In this document: positions 45,318-55,423 of the stretch, in pieces
Position numbering within the stretch: position 1 is the stretch's first letter
Layout: each line of letters begins with the position of its first letter
Assembly: GCF_000381745.1 (NCBI RefSeq)
Contig: NZ_KB906985.1
Coordinates: 1-64,000 of the forward strand
DNA length: 64,000 nt
Direction: 5' to 3'
From: Psychromonas ossibalaenae ATCC BAA-1528
GTDB taxonomy: Bacteria > Pseudomonadota > Gammaproteobacteria > Enterobacterales > Psychromonadaceae
The notes under the pieces: generated by a model
What the model saw: only the letters and a program-made list of their open reading frames with translations
Told to the model about the DNA's origin: nothing
Databases searched by the model: none
Made by a program: the position numbers and the translations under genes

Positions 45318-46301
45318 TTATCTTTTGATCAGTTTTCTAGGCACGACTTCTATACCCGGCTGATGCTGTCCGTCTGCCGCCGCTAATGCCAGCTGCAGCG
45401 CTTTTTCTGCAATCACTTCATACTGCTGCGGCAGCGACTGAATTTTAATCGGCAAAAAATCTAACAGGCGGTTATCACCAAAAGTCGCTAATGCGGTCTT
45501 TTTTAATAATGCCGGGTGCGCCAGCAGACAATCTAAAACGCCTTCAAATAAAGTATAAGAAGTAATTAAAATCGCATCAGGAAAACAGTCCTGATCCAGC
45601 CACTGCTGGGCTAAATCCTGGCCCTGCTGAATACTAAAGTGATCACCATACGCGTATTTAACATCAAGCGGTCTGCTATGTTCCGCAACCGCGGCTTTAA
45701 AGCCCTGCTCACGCTCTTTCGACACCCCTAAAGCTGGTACCGCACCAATCAAACCTATGCTGCCTACTTCTTTTTCCAGTAGAGAACGGCTTAAATCTAA
45801 GGCACCTTCCAAATCTTCACTGATTACATTCGCAAAAGTTTCATCATCCAGACTTCGATCTATTGCCACTACCGGCACACCTTTCGCCTGAATATTGCGA
45901 TAAAAAGTCGTATCCGCAGGTAACGCACTGGCGACTAAAAGCACATCGATACGTCGGCTTACCAGACTGGCGGCAACACTTTTTTCTGTTTCAGGCTGAT
46001 CATCCGAACAGGAAATAATTAATTGAAAACCGGCTTTTCTTGCATCCCGCTCCAATAATTTAGCTAACTTTGCATAACTGGAGTTTTCTAAATCCGGAAT
46101 AATCAGACCAAATGTCCGGCTGTTACCGGCTCTTAAGGAGCTGGCGGCATAATTTGGTTTGTAGTTGTACTCTTCCACTACCGCCATCACCTTCAGACAG
46201 GTTTTTTCACTGATTCTATATTTCTCTGCTTTACCATTGATCACATAACTTGCAGTCGTACGAGAGACACCCGCTAATTTGGCAATTTCTTCTAATTTCA
46301 T
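45318..46301 (-). CDS. cra: Catabolite repressor/activator Cra (FruR)
   Basis: LacI-family regulator of 327 aa. It binds fructose 1-phosphate and controls carbon flow. The N-terminal helix-turn-helix (KLEEIAKLAGVSRTTASYVI, residues 2-21) closely matches Cra. The periplasmic-binding-like effector domain follows. It is divergent from fruBKA, with two Cra operators in between, so it should repress the fructose operon and perhaps itself. The GGGG sequence eight bases upstream serves as ribosome site. Confidence 0.95.
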   Translation of the reverse strand: MKLEEIAKLAGVSRTTASYVINGKAEKYRISEKTCLKVMAVVEEYNYKPNYAASSLRAGNSRTFGLIIPDLENSSYAKLAKLLERDARKAGFQLIISCSDDQPETEKSVAASLVSRRIDVLLVASALPADTTFYRNIQAKGVPVVAIDRSLDDETFANVISEDLEGALDLSRSLLEKEVGSIGLIGAVPALGVSKEREQGFKAAVAEHSRPLDVKYAYGDHFSIQQGQDLAQQWLDQDCFPDAILITSYTLFEGVLDCLLAHPALLKKTALATFGDNRLLDFLPIKIQSLPQQYEVIAEKALQLALAAADGQHQPGIEVVPRKLIKR

Positions 46302-46396
46302 GACTACCCCGCATTAAGCCTGCGAATAATTGCGATAAGCATCACAATTTTTGCGGCAGACAAATAATAAGTGCTTAAAAAGTGATTGCAATTGTA

Positions 46397-46434
46397 GCTG
46401 AAACGGTTCAGCATAACAACTGAATCGTTTCAGC
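46397..46434. promoter_or_regulatory. Two Cra operators between cra and fruB
   Basis: Site 1 is GCTGAAACGGTTCAGC (46397-46412), and site 2 is CTGAATCGTTTCAGC (46420-46434). Both fit the TGAAACGTTTCA-like Cra consensus. Their centres are about 23 bp apart, roughly two helical turns. E. coli fruB also carries two sites. Confidence 0.92.
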
Positions 46435-46602
46435 AAGAAGGCTTAATCAAGAATCAGGCACTCCACTGCAGAATAATTCGAGACAAAGAATCCCTTAAAC
46501 CGGGTAATAAGACTCAAATTTAGCTCTCTGAGTATTTTAAAAGCGCTTGTTTAATCGTTTGGGTTAAACAGACAACAAGACAACAGAAGTAAGGTGGTCA
46601 GC

Positions 46603-47724
46603 ATGTTATCAATTAACAGCAGTGATATTGTTCTTTCACAAGCAGCAGAAAATAAACAACAGGCAATACAGTCGATTGCTAACAGCCTAGTCGAAAAGAC
46701 CTATGTGGAAGCAGCTTATCTGGACGGCATGCTGGCGCGCGAAGCGCAAAACTCTACTTTTTTAGGTAACGGTATTGCTATTCCCCACGGCACCACAGAA
46801 ACACGTGACAAAGTAAAACAAACCGGTGTTATTGTGCACCACTTCCCGCAGGGCGTGGACTGGGGTAACGATAATACCGTTTATCTGGCTATCGGTATCG
46901 CCGCTCAGTCGGATCAACATTTAGCCATTTTAAAGCAGCTGACTAAAGTTCTTTCTGCCGAAGGCATCGAACAACAGCTGAAAGAAGCATCAACAGCACA
47001 AGGCATCGTCTCTTTACTCAATGGTGAAATGCAGAGTGAAACTTTGTTTAATGCGGACTTAATACAACTTAACTTTCCTGCCTCAGATCTGCTCCAGCTG
47101 ACTGCAGTAGCAGCCGGTTTAATTAAAAACCAGGGCGCAGTACAAAGCAGCTTTATTGCCGATGTCATTGCCAAACAAGCATCTTATCTAGGACAGGGGC
47201 TGTGGTTAAACAGCAGCAGTACAGGTATCAGCAAAACAGCCGTTTCATTTGTCAGCGCTTCCGAGTCTTTTCAGCTTCAAGGTAAACCGGTACAGGGCCT
47301 GCTGTGTATTGCCAGTAACAGCCAGCTGCACTTGAAAAACCTGAATATATTAATCGATCTTATCCATAAACAGCAGATTGAACAGTTATTTGATGCCTCC
47401 GAAGAACAGGTAATAACTTTGCTGACTCAGGAAAAGCTTGAAGGTTCTCAGCAGATATTCACCATTAAAAACCCGCACGGTCTGCATGCCCGCCCCGGCG
47501 CGATGCTGGTTCATGTCGCGAAGAAATTTAAAGCCAAAATTCAAATGACCAACCTTAACGGCACGGGCAAATCAGCCAACGCCAAGAGTCTGATGAAAGT
47601 AATGACTCAGGGGGTACAGTTCGGTCATCAACTGCAGTTTGTTGCACAGGGTGAAGATGCCGAAGAAGCGCTGCACGCTATCGGTCAGGCAATCAATGAA
47701 GGTTTAGGCGAGGCAATAGCATGA
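46603..47724 (+). CDS. fruB: PTS fructose EIIA-HPr fusion (FPr)
   Basis: Phosphotransfer protein for fructose uptake (373 aa). An N-terminal EIIA domain has phospho-His62 (IAIPHGT). A central linker/M domain spans about residues 150-280. A C-terminal HPr domain has phospho-His295 (HGLHARPG) and GKSANAKSLM. The ATG at 46603 has AAGG eight bases before it; the GTG at 46594 lies in the ribosome site and was rejected. It overlaps fruK by four bases. Confidence 0.96.
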   Translation: MLSINSSDIVLSQAAENKQQAIQSIANSLVEKTYVEAAYLDGMLAREAQNSTFLGNGIAIPHGTTETRDKVKQTGVIVHHFPQGVDWGNDNTVYLAIGIAAQSDQHLAILKQLTKVLSAEGIEQQLKEASTAQGIVSLLNGEMQSETLFNADLIQLNFPASDLLQLTAVAAGLIKNQGAVQSSFIADVIAKQASYLGQGLWLNSSSTGISKTAVSFVSASESFQLQGKPVQGLLCIASNSQLHLKNLNILIDLIHKQQIEQLFDASEEQVITLLTQEKLEGSQQIFTIKNPHGLHARPGAMLVHVAKKFKAKIQMTNLNGTGKSANAKSLMKVMTQGVQFGHQLQFVAQGEDAEEALHAIGQAINEGLGEAIA

Positions 47725-48680
47725 GTCATCCATTAAAAGTCGTCACTGTCACCTTAAATCCGGCCCTGGATCTGACCGGCTCCTTAAATGAGCTGGTAAA
47801 AGGAACGGTTAATTTACTTGATTCGGGCAGCCTGCATCCGGCAGGTAAAGGCATCAATGTTGCTAAAGTGCTTTCTGAACTCGGCGCTCAAGTAACCGCA
47901 ACTGGTTTACTTGGTGCAGATAACCAGGAACCTTTTGTACAGCTGTTTGAATCATTAAATATTAATGATCAATTTGTACGCGCCGCAGGTGCAACACGGA
48001 TTAATGTAAAAATAGTAGAAAATTCAGGGCAGGTCAGCGACCTGAACTTTCCGGGAATTACCGTTACCGAGCAGCAGCTGCAGCAGTTTGAAAATACGTT
48101 ATTAGAACTGGCGCAGTCCCATGAGATTTTTGTTATTGCCGGCAGTCTGCCTCAAGGCCTTACTCCGGAACGCTGTGCAAAGTGGATAAAGCAACTTCAG
48201 GCAGCCGGTAAAAAAGTATTTTTTGACAGCAGCAACGGAGCGTTAGTCGCAGGTGTTCAAGCAGGTCCATATCTGATTAAACCTAATGATGAAGAGCTTA
48301 GCGTATTAACGGCTGAAACACTGAGCAGCAGTAACGATATCCAAAAAGCGGCCGAAAAACTGCAGCACCAGGGCTGTGAAAATGTAGTAATTTCACTGGG
48401 TGAAAAAGGCGTATTGTGGATTGATCAAAACGGCTGGATAAAATCCCAGCCGCCGAAAATGACCGTAGTCAGCACCGTTGGTGCCGGGGATACCTTAGTC
48501 GCAGGCCTTTGCTGGGGAGAACTAAAGCAATGGCAAAAGCCTCAAACATTAAGTTTTGCAACCGCATTAGCGGCTCTCGCCGTTAGCCAGATTGGTGTCG
48601 GTGCTGCAGATATAAATCAAGTATTAACAGTACAAGAAAATGTACAGATAGAACAATCAATGGAGAGGATAGAAAAATGA
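47721..48680 (+). CDS. fruK: 1-phosphofructokinase
   Basis: Phosphorylates fructose 1-phosphate to the 1,6-bisphosphate (319 aa). PfkB-family signatures are PAGKGINVAKVLSELGA near residue 40 and VGAGDTLVAGL near residue 254, whose Asp is the catalytic base. It overlaps fruB (ATGA) and fruA by four bases, giving tight coupling of the three genes. Confidence 0.96.
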   Translation: MSHPLKVVTVTLNPALDLTGSLNELVKGTVNLLDSGSLHPAGKGINVAKVLSELGAQVTATGLLGADNQEPFVQLFESLNINDQFVRAAGATRINVKIVENSGQVSDLNFPGITVTEQQLQQFENTLLELAQSHEIFVIAGSLPQGLTPERCAKWIKQLQAAGKKVFFDSSNGALVAGVQAGPYLIKPNDEELSVLTAETLSSSNDIQKAAEKLQHQGCENVVISLGEKGVLWIDQNGWIKSQPPKMTVVSTVGAGDTLVAGLCWGELKQWQKPQTLSFATALAALAVSQIGVGAADINQVLTVQENVQIEQSMERIEK

Positions 48681-50413
48681 AATTAGCTATCGTAACAGCC
48701 TGCCCAAGTGGTGTCGCTAACAGCATTATCGCAGCCGGTTTATTGGAAAAAGCAGCCTCAGAATTAAACTGGGAAGCGCAGATTGAATGTCAGTCAAGTG
48801 TTATACCGGCACAGCCTCTGACAAAGCAGCAGATAGAAAACGCTGACTGCATTATTATCGCCAGTAATACCGAGATTGATAACAGCCGCTTTAAAGGGAA
48901 AAAAGTATATCAGTCAGATATCTCGGAGTGCCTGCTGGATGCTAAAAAGTATCTGCACAATGCCGCTGATAATGCTTCTATCTTAACTCAGGTAACACAG
49001 CTGAGCAGCACGGCATCTACAACCACGGGAAGCAAAAAAATCGTCGCTATCACAGCCTGCCCGACAGGGGTAGCACATACCTTTATGGCGGCAGCCGCTC
49101 TGGAAGATAAAGGAAAAGAGCTGGGTTATCAGGTAAAAGTTGAAACCCGCGGTTCAGTAGGTGCAAAAAATCAGCTGACAGCAGAAGACATAAAAGATGC
49201 AGATGTAGTTATTATCGCCGCTGATATCGAAGTTGATTTAGCCCGCTTTGACGGTAAAAAACTGTATAAAACCAGCACAGGTTCAGCACTTAAAAAAACA
49301 GAGCAGGAGATCAATAAAGCATTTTCTGAAGCACCGATTTATCAGCACACTGCTAATGCGGCAGGCAGCAGTAACGATAACCAGGAACAAGGTTCAGCAG
49401 TCTATAAACACCTGATGACCGGTGTTTCACACATGCTGCCGTTAGTCGTTGCAGGCGGTTTGTTAATTGCGCTGTCTTTTGTTTTTGGTATCGAAGCCTT
49501 TAAAGAAGAAGGCACACTGGCGGCCGCATTAATGAATATCGGCGGCGGATCCGCTTTTGCACTTATGGTACCGGTATTAGCCGGGTTTATTGCATTCTCG
49601 ATTGCAGACAGACCGGGACTTGCGCCGGGTTTAATCGGCGGCATGTTAGCAAGTTCAACGGGTGCCGGTTTTCTTGGCGGTATCGCAGCCGGTTTTATAG
49701 CAGGTTATGCGGCTAAATTTATCGCCGATAAGGTGCAGCTTCCGGACTCAATGGAAGCCCTTAAACCTATTTTGATTATCCCTTTAGCTGCAAGTTTAGT
49801 TACCGGTTTAGTGATGATTTATGTTGTCGGTGGTCCGGTATCTGCGGTCATGGCAGGTCTGACTGATTTCCTCAGCAGCATGGGTTCAGCAAATGCGGTA
49901 TTACTGGGTATTTTACTCGGTTCTATGATGTGTTTTGATTTAGGCGGTCCGGTTAATAAAACCGCATACACATTTGGTGTCGGTCTATTAGCTTCCAGCT
50001 CTTACCTGCCGATGGCGGCCATTATGGCGGCCGGCATGGTACCTGCTTTAGGTATGGGTCTAGCAACATTTTTAGCTAAATCTAAATTTATCAGCAGTGA
50101 AGCAGAAGCGGGTAAAGCATCATTTGTATTAGGCCTGTGCTTTATCTCAGAAGGTGCTATTCCTTTTGCAGCTAAAGATCCGATGCGCGTAATCCCCTGC
50201 TGTATCGCCGGCGGTGCATTAACAGGTGGTCTGTCTATGTTCTTTGGTGCGCAGCTGATGGCTCCGCATGGCGGCTTGTTCGTTTTATTAATTCCAGGCG
50301 CTATTACCCCTGCTCTTATGTATCTGCTGGCCATTGCAGCGGGAACGGCAGTCACCGGTTTCAGTTATGCATTCCTTAAAAAAAGTGAAGCAAAACAGCT
50401 GGCGGCGGCTTAA
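48677..50413 (+). CDS. fruA: PTS fructose transporter subunit IIB'BC
   Basis: Membrane permease for fructose (578 aa). There are two EIIB-type domains. The first has TACPSGVANS with Cys10 but Asn in place of the usual His. The second has TACPTGVAHT with phospho-Cys128. The IIC domain begins near residue 235 with about eight membrane segments. IIB' domains are usually degenerate and mediate docking, while this copy keeps its cysteine. It is closed by a strong terminator. Confidence 0.96.
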   Translation: MKLAIVTACPSGVANSIIAAGLLEKAASELNWEAQIECQSSVIPAQPLTKQQIENADCIIIASNTEIDNSRFKGKKVYQSDISECLLDAKKYLHNAADNASILTQVTQLSSTASTTTGSKKIVAITACPTGVAHTFMAAAALEDKGKELGYQVKVETRGSVGAKNQLTAEDIKDADVVIIAADIEVDLARFDGKKLYKTSTGSALKKTEQEINKAFSEAPIYQHTANAAGSSNDNQEQGSAVYKHLMTGVSHMLPLVVAGGLLIALSFVFGIEAFKEEGTLAAALMNIGGGSAFALMVPVLAGFIAFSIADRPGLAPGLIGGMLASSTGAGFLGGIAAGFIAGYAAKFIADKVQLPDSMEALKPILIIPLAASLVTGLVMIYVVGGPVSAVMAGLTDFLSSMGSANAVLLGILLGSMMCFDLGGPVNKTAYTFGVGLLASSSYLPMAAIMAAGMVPALGMGLATFLAKSKFISSEAEAGKASFVLGLCFISEGAIPFAAKDPMRVIPCCIAGGALTGGLSMFFGAQLMAPHGGLFVLLIPGAITPALMYLLAIAAGTAVTGFSYAFLKKSEAKQLAAA

Positions 50414-50438
50414 TTAAAATTTAATACCACTAATAATG

Positions 50439-50466
50439 AAAGGAGGCTGAACAGCCTCCTTTTTTA
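50439..50466 (+). terminator. Terminator of the fruBKA operon
   Basis: AGGAGGCTG / CAGCCTCCT perfect 9-bp stem with an AA loop, followed by six T's. Confidence 0.95.
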
Positions 50467-50494
50467 TTGGAATAATCATTTTCCTGCACATAAC

Positions 50495-50525
50495 AAAAAG
50501 CCGGGTTAAACAACACCCGGCTTTT
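50495..50525 (-). terminator. Terminator of the first pullulanase gene
   Basis: AAAAGCCGGGT / ACCCGGCTTTT stem with an eight-base loop and a T run on the minus strand, 37 bp past the stop codon. Confidence 0.9.
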
Positions 50526-50561
50526 AATCTGCATAATTAAATTAACAACAAGACATAATGA

Positions 50562-53500
50562 TTACTGAGTACACTCTTGAACTAATAATGTACCTGCTGC
50601 TGCATCTTCATTTACAGTAAGCAGGAAGCTCCAGTTACCGTCAGGAAGTGCTGCAGTGTTATTACCTGCACCACCTGCACCAACTACAACAGGATATTCA
50701 ACATCAGGAGTAACTGCAGTACCGTCTGCAAGAACAAAGTTATTATCCCAGTTATCACCGGCAAGTTTAAACTCTACATCACCAGAAAATGCAAAATTAG
50801 CCTGGTATGTATTGTTGCCTTTATAAGTCAGTTGATATTCAGGAGCTATTCCCCATTCTGATTGACTACCTTTAACGTAAATATCAAAAGCAAGTGGTCC
50901 AGTTTCACTGCTGTCTGAAAGTACGCTGCAGCTAGCAACTTCTTCAGCTGTTACCGAAAGTGTTGGTGCATCTGTATTACTTGCATCAAAGATAAAGGTT
51001 ACAACTGACTTAGCAGTCAATGTTAGTGAAATATTATCACCACCAGCGACTAACGGCAGAGCTTCACCCAGTGCTAAAGTCCCCTCTGTACCATAGTTAA
51101 TATCACTCCACTCTGCATCAGCTACTTTGAAACTATAATCACCTGCATCCAGTGTTTTGATGATCTGGTATCTACCGTTTGCAGTAAAGTCCATTTCATC
51201 AGTTGGATCCCAAGTAGTCACACCACGCAGGAATACTTCGGTATTACCAAACGGCGGCATTTGAGTCAGATCTTTATTACTTTGGTTTACAGGCCAGCCG
51301 GCACCACGAGTACTTGCCTGCGGTAATACAAATACAGCAGTAGTGAATGGAGAGACAGTAACAACATTACCATCAGCGACTGTTGCAGTGAAAGTCTTGT
51401 TGTATTCAGCAGAGCCAGCTAAAGCCGGATGCAGCGCCCAAGTCCCTGCACCAAGTGTCACTGTTTTAGCTTCTGGTGAACCGTTGAAAACGGTAACAAT
51501 TGCATCATTATTACTATCCAGGTCTGCACCTGCACTTACACCATCATCAATTGACATTACAATCAAGTGCAGCTGCTGATCATCACCAACACTGCGGAAG
51601 TCAATTCGATTCATTATTTCCTTAGCATCACCAAGACTGAACAGTTTGCTGCTGCTGCGAACTTTCAGGAAGTCCAGTGCAAGTGCTTTTGCTGTTGCAA
51701 TATCAGCAACTTGAGGCGAAGCAGTTTCATCAGTTATGATTTCACCAATCAACGGCCAGTTATCAACATCACGATTTCTTAGCGGTAAACCAACATTCCA
51801 CTGAGTAGTTTCTCCCGTAAAGTCAACGCGGTTATACCAGTCACCTGAGTCGTAGCTGTCACGAGACATCGACTTAGAACGAAGTAGTTCAACTCCCATA
51901 TGAATAAATGGAACACTTTGGCTAAGCAGCGGCATGCTCAGACCTAAAACATGCATTCTAAAACGATCTTCTGTTGATGTTCCATTTGCAATTTTATACT
52001 GGTTAAAATCCCAGAATGTCTGGTTATCATGCTTAGATATATAGCTGACAGTTTCATATGGATGGTTAACATAACCAGAAGGAGACTGACCATAAAGTAC
52101 ATCTTGGCCACGGCGCGTATCACCTTCATTATTAACCAGTACAAAATCACGCAAGCCGCCCGCAAGCTCTACACGGATCTGATCACTGCGCAACTGCAGT
52201 TCTGCTAATGTCGTGTCAGATTGTGGGAAATCTTCGTTTTGGCTGGTATGTAAGCCGCTTGCCCATCCCTGTGCTGAACGATGGTTTTCTGTATTGTAAC
52301 GACCGCCACGAACGGCATCACGCAGACGATCAGAGAATGAGCCAATGCCTGTTCCTGCAAGGTTTTCTTGACTAGCCTGAACAAAGCGGGCGTCATTTGC
52401 TACTTCACCGAAGTTCCAGCCTTCACCGTAAAAATAGTTATCTTCATCAACAGCAAGCACTGCTTTTAAAGAATCCTGCATTGCGGCCAACGGCTGATGC
52501 CCCATCAGATCGAAACGGAAAGAGTCAATTTTATACTTATCAGCCCAAACAACCAGAGTATCAGTCATTAGCTTAGCCATCATAGTATGTTCAGTTGCCG
52601 TATTATCACAACAAGTAGACTGTTCAACACTGCCGCTTTCTGCGTTACGACGGTGGTAATAGCCTGGAACTAAACGATCTAGTATAGAGCGTTCACTTAA
52701 ACCCGAAGCATTGGTGTGGTTGTAAACTACATCCATAGTGACACGCAAACCAAGATTATGCAGTGCCTCTACCATTTGACGGAACTCTTTAATACGACCC
52801 AAGCCGTCAGGGTTTGATGCATAGCTCCCCTCTGGTGCCCCATAATGAAGCGGATCATAACCCCAGTTGAAGCTGTCATGCATCGCCATATCGGTCACAA
52901 TCTGCTCAGCACAATCTGTTTCAGAATCACAAGCGGCTAAAACATCTTTAATAAGCGCGGCAGAATCAGCAGTTGCACAGATACGCGCAGCAGAATTCAA
53001 TTCACAAAGCTTGCTTACAGGGTCAAGAATATCAACACGCATTGCAGGATCTTCATTAACCGTTGCGATATCGAATGCAGGCATCAGATGGAAGTGTGTT
53101 AATCCAGCTTCAGTCAGCTCTTTTATATGCTTCATCGGCACAGAATCAGTCTCAGTGAATGCAAGGTATTTACCTCTATTTTCATCCGATGTAGACTCAT
53201 CAAGCGCACTAAAGTCACGAATATGTGATTCATAAATAACGATATTTTCTGATGTCGGAATATTTTCAATATGCGCTGCCCAACCATCAGGCGTTACTTC
53301 TGCAGCATCAAAATCAACAACTTGTGAGTACTTACTATTAGTCGACAAGCTCCATGAATAAGGATCTGTTACTTGATAGTTTTCTAGCTGGTCACTCACA
53401 TGGTGATAAACTGATACTTCATAGCGGTAGAAGGTTCCCGCCGGGGCATCATTATCAACACTCCAAATACCAGTAGCAGCATCTTCAACCATTTGTACAG

Positions 53501-54602
53501 GAGAGTTTTCAAGTTCAGTCTTATCAGCATTGAACAGGTGTAGTTTTACATCAGTCGCGGTAGGAGCCCATAGTTTAAACGCGCTGCCTGTTGCACCTAA
53601 AACTGCTTCATCAGCGTCATTATCACCCGCTGTATATAAAGCGTCTAATACACCTGGTGTCTGCACTAAAGTCGCGCTGACAACATCACCATCGGCATTT
53701 TTAGCAACGGCAACCAGCTGCTGCTTCAATAATGTTTTTACATCCGCGTCATCAGGCAGTGCCCACGGAGTCAAACTAGAAATATGCGGGAACTTAGCTG
53801 CTGCGCTCTCTGTCAAAGCACCAGAGGTCAAAGCAATTTCTGTTGCACCCGTGATAACGCCCTCTTCTGACAGTTCAAAATTTGCCTCAGCAGAGTGATA
53901 AAGGCTGACAGTTTGAGCAACGTCACCAGCACTCCAAAGCAGAGTACTTTCATCAACCCAATGCGCTGCAAAGCCGCTCACTTCAATTGCACTCATAATA
54001 TCCAGTGCAGCCACACGTGAATCATATATGGTTGAAGAGTTGCGGATCATCGTTACAGTACGATCGGTAAATTCAGCAAAATTCAATCGAATATCAGCAC
54101 CAGATATATTCTGAATGGAATCATCAACAGTTTGACGTACGATAAAGTTAACACAACCTTCATCAGATGCTAGATCGAGCACCCAATATGGACCGTTTGC
54201 ATCTTCTCCATCAGGAATGCGACTTACGTTACCCCAGTCTCTTCCTAGCTCAGATGCCGCCAATGCGCTGCAGTTTTCATTATTCCAAAGATGCAGAGAG
54301 TACGCCTGATACTGGCTGTCATCTGCAATTGAACGAGCGCTAGCCTGCTGAGTGGGATCAAGAAGATAAACAACCGCCTGCTTAGCACCAGCAGTGAACG
54401 GTTCTTCACCATCTGGAGTAGGCTCTGGAGTCGGCTCTGGAGTCGGTTCCGGAGTAGGTACTGGAGTTGGAGTTGGTGTCGGCACCACTACATCGTTTGA
54501 TGACGAACCATCACACCCAGACAGAGTAAGGGAAGCAACGATTGCCATTGCACAGATTCGAGGCATTGTTGCTAACGCCAGTTTATTGAGTTTATTTTGC
54601 AT
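50562..54602 (-). CDS. pulA: Surface pullulanase lipoprotein (type I, GH13)
   Basis: Cuts alpha-1,6 links of pullulan and branched alpha-glucans (1346 aa). A lipoprotein signal ends LTLSGC, and Asp follows the lipidated Cys, as in Klebsiella PulA, where it keeps the protein out of the Lol pathway until type II export. A Pro-Thr repeat linker spans about residues 38-64. Next come N-terminal beta-domains with a HLWNNENC segment and a CBM48-like E-set near residue 325. The GH13 barrel has VVYNHTN, nucleophile Asp698 (FRFDLMGHQ), acid Glu727 (YGEGWNFGE) and Asp859 (KHDNQT). The DUF3372-type beta-domain and two C-terminal modules end in ECTQ. A substrate for the nearby Gsp system is inferred. Confidence 0.96.
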   Translation of the reverse strand: MQNKLNKLALATMPRICAMAIVASLTLSGCDGSSSNDVVVPTPTPTPVPTPEPTPEPTPEPTPDGEEPFTAGAKQAVVYLLDPTQQASARSIADDSQYQAYSLHLWNNENCSALAASELGRDWGNVSRIPDGEDANGPYWVLDLASDEGCVNFIVRQTVDDSIQNISGADIRLNFAEFTDRTVTMIRNSSTIYDSRVAALDIMSAIEVSGFAAHWVDESTLLWSAGDVAQTVSLYHSAEANFELSEEGVITGATEIALTSGALTESAAAKFPHISSLTPWALPDDADVKTLLKQQLVAVAKNADGDVVSATLVQTPGVLDALYTAGDNDADEAVLGATGSAFKLWAPTATDVKLHLFNADKTELENSPVQMVEDAATGIWSVDNDAPAGTFYRYEVSVYHHVSDQLENYQVTDPYSWSLSTNSKYSQVVDFDAAEVTPDGWAAHIENIPTSENIVIYESHIRDFSALDESTSDENRGKYLAFTETDSVPMKHIKELTEAGLTHFHLMPAFDIATVNEDPAMRVDILDPVSKLCELNSAARICATADSAALIKDVLAACDSETDCAEQIVTDMAMHDSFNWGYDPLHYGAPEGSYASNPDGLGRIKEFRQMVEALHNLGLRVTMDVVYNHTNASGLSERSILDRLVPGYYHRRNAESGSVEQSTCCDNTATEHTMMAKLMTDTLVVWADKYKIDSFRFDLMGHQPLAAMQDSLKAVLAVDEDNYFYGEGWNFGEVANDARFVQASQENLAGTGIGSFSDRLRDAVRGGRYNTENHRSAQGWASGLHTSQNEDFPQSDTTLAELQLRSDQIRVELAGGLRDFVLVNNEGDTRRGQDVLYGQSPSGYVNHPYETVSYISKHDNQTFWDFNQYKIANGTSTEDRFRMHVLGLSMPLLSQSVPFIHMGVELLRSKSMSRDSYDSGDWYNRVDFTGETTQWNVGLPLRNRDVDNWPLIGEIITDETASPQVADIATAKALALDFLKVRSSSKLFSLGDAKEIMNRIDFRSVGDDQQLHLIVMSIDDGVSAGADLDSNNDAIVTVFNGSPEAKTVTLGAGTWALHPALAGSAEYNKTFTATVADGNVVTVSPFTTAVFVLPQASTRGAGWPVNQSNKDLTQMPPFGNTEVFLRGVTTWDPTDEMDFTANGRYQIIKTLDAGDYSFKVADAEWSDINYGTEGTLALGEALPLVAGGDNISLTLTAKSVVTFIFDASNTDAPTLSVTAEEVASCSVLSDSSETGPLAFDIYVKGSQSEWGIAPEYQLTYKGNNTYQANFAFSGDVEFKLAGDNWDNNFVLADGTAVTPDVEYPVVVGAGGAGNNTAALPDGNWSFLLTVNEDAAAGTLLVQECTQ
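54405..54486. repeat. Hexanucleotide-type repeat encoding the PT-rich linker
   Basis: Imperfect repeats of CTGGAGTCGG-like units, read on the minus strand as a (TP..EP)n linker. Units are multiples of six bases, so copy changes would alter linker length without shifting frame. Confidence 0.8.
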
Positions 54603-54841
54603 TTAAGTAACTTCCTGTATTTTGATATTTTAAAAATCAGTCTTACCTTATTCACAACCAGCTAATGTTGCGCCGAAAAATCATATTGGATTGTCATAAA
54701 TTAATAGTTGATCCAACCGAAAATTTTCAGAATAGAAACCTGCAAAAATACATTTTTTGTGAGCTGTATCGCCACAAAAATGCTTCTTTGCGGCTAAAGC
54801 AAAAAAATACACTTTGTTACAAAAATCATTCAAAAATCCAA

Positions 54842-54855
54842 TGTAAACGTAAACA
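54842..54855. promoter_or_regulatory. LacI-type palindrome near the first pullulanase promoter
   Basis: TGTAAACGTAAACA. Its reverse complement TGTTTACGTTTACA shares the ACGTTTACA half with the two sites on the other side of the spacer. Confidence 0.6.
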
Positions 54856-55229
54856 CACAGAAAAATAAACCTTTAAATCAACGCTATACAGAACATCTCG
54901 AATTGACAAATATTTTTTAAAACATTTTTTCTATATAAAAAAAAGCTCTTCACAGAACAAAGCCCGCGTTTTAAGGCTTCAATTTTAATGGAAGCGTTAC
55001 CACTCTGTTTTTGTTATTTTAAAGAGTGACAAAAGTCTGGCGACTGCATCCATAAACGTCTTGTAATTGTAAAGAACAGAGGATGATTACTCTCTATTCT
55101 AGAGCCATAAATCATGGCTAAAACAGATAGAGACTTTGACAAAACATTTACTAAACAACTTCATTTTTTCTTATATTTATCCTCAAAATTCTTTTTAAAT
55201 AAATAAATAAACAAAATAAAGTTTAACAT

Positions 55230-55246
55230 CAAACCAAATTGGTTTG
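55230..55246. promoter_or_regulatory. Perfect dyad in the pullulanase spacer
   Basis: CAAACCAA-A-TTGGTTTG, 8-bp arms around one base. Possible operator for another regulator. No family is assigned. Confidence 0.4.
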
Positions 55247-55423
55247 CACTTTTGAAGTCGTACTGCAATTACCAGTACAAATTTTGTTCAGATTAAATTA
55301 AAGAGAAGATTAAATTGATCTAGATAATAAACAGACAGGTTAATATATTTTGCGGCACGTATGGTTTGTATCTGGATAAAAGAGCCTAGTGTATGATTAA
55401 AAAAACACTCCGCAGCTTGGACT

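Noticed and set aside
54665-54868. 67-codon plus-strand open frame upstream of the first pullulanase gene
   Set aside because: Basic, random-looking protein, no ribosome site, and it covers the promoter region including a LacI-type palindrome.
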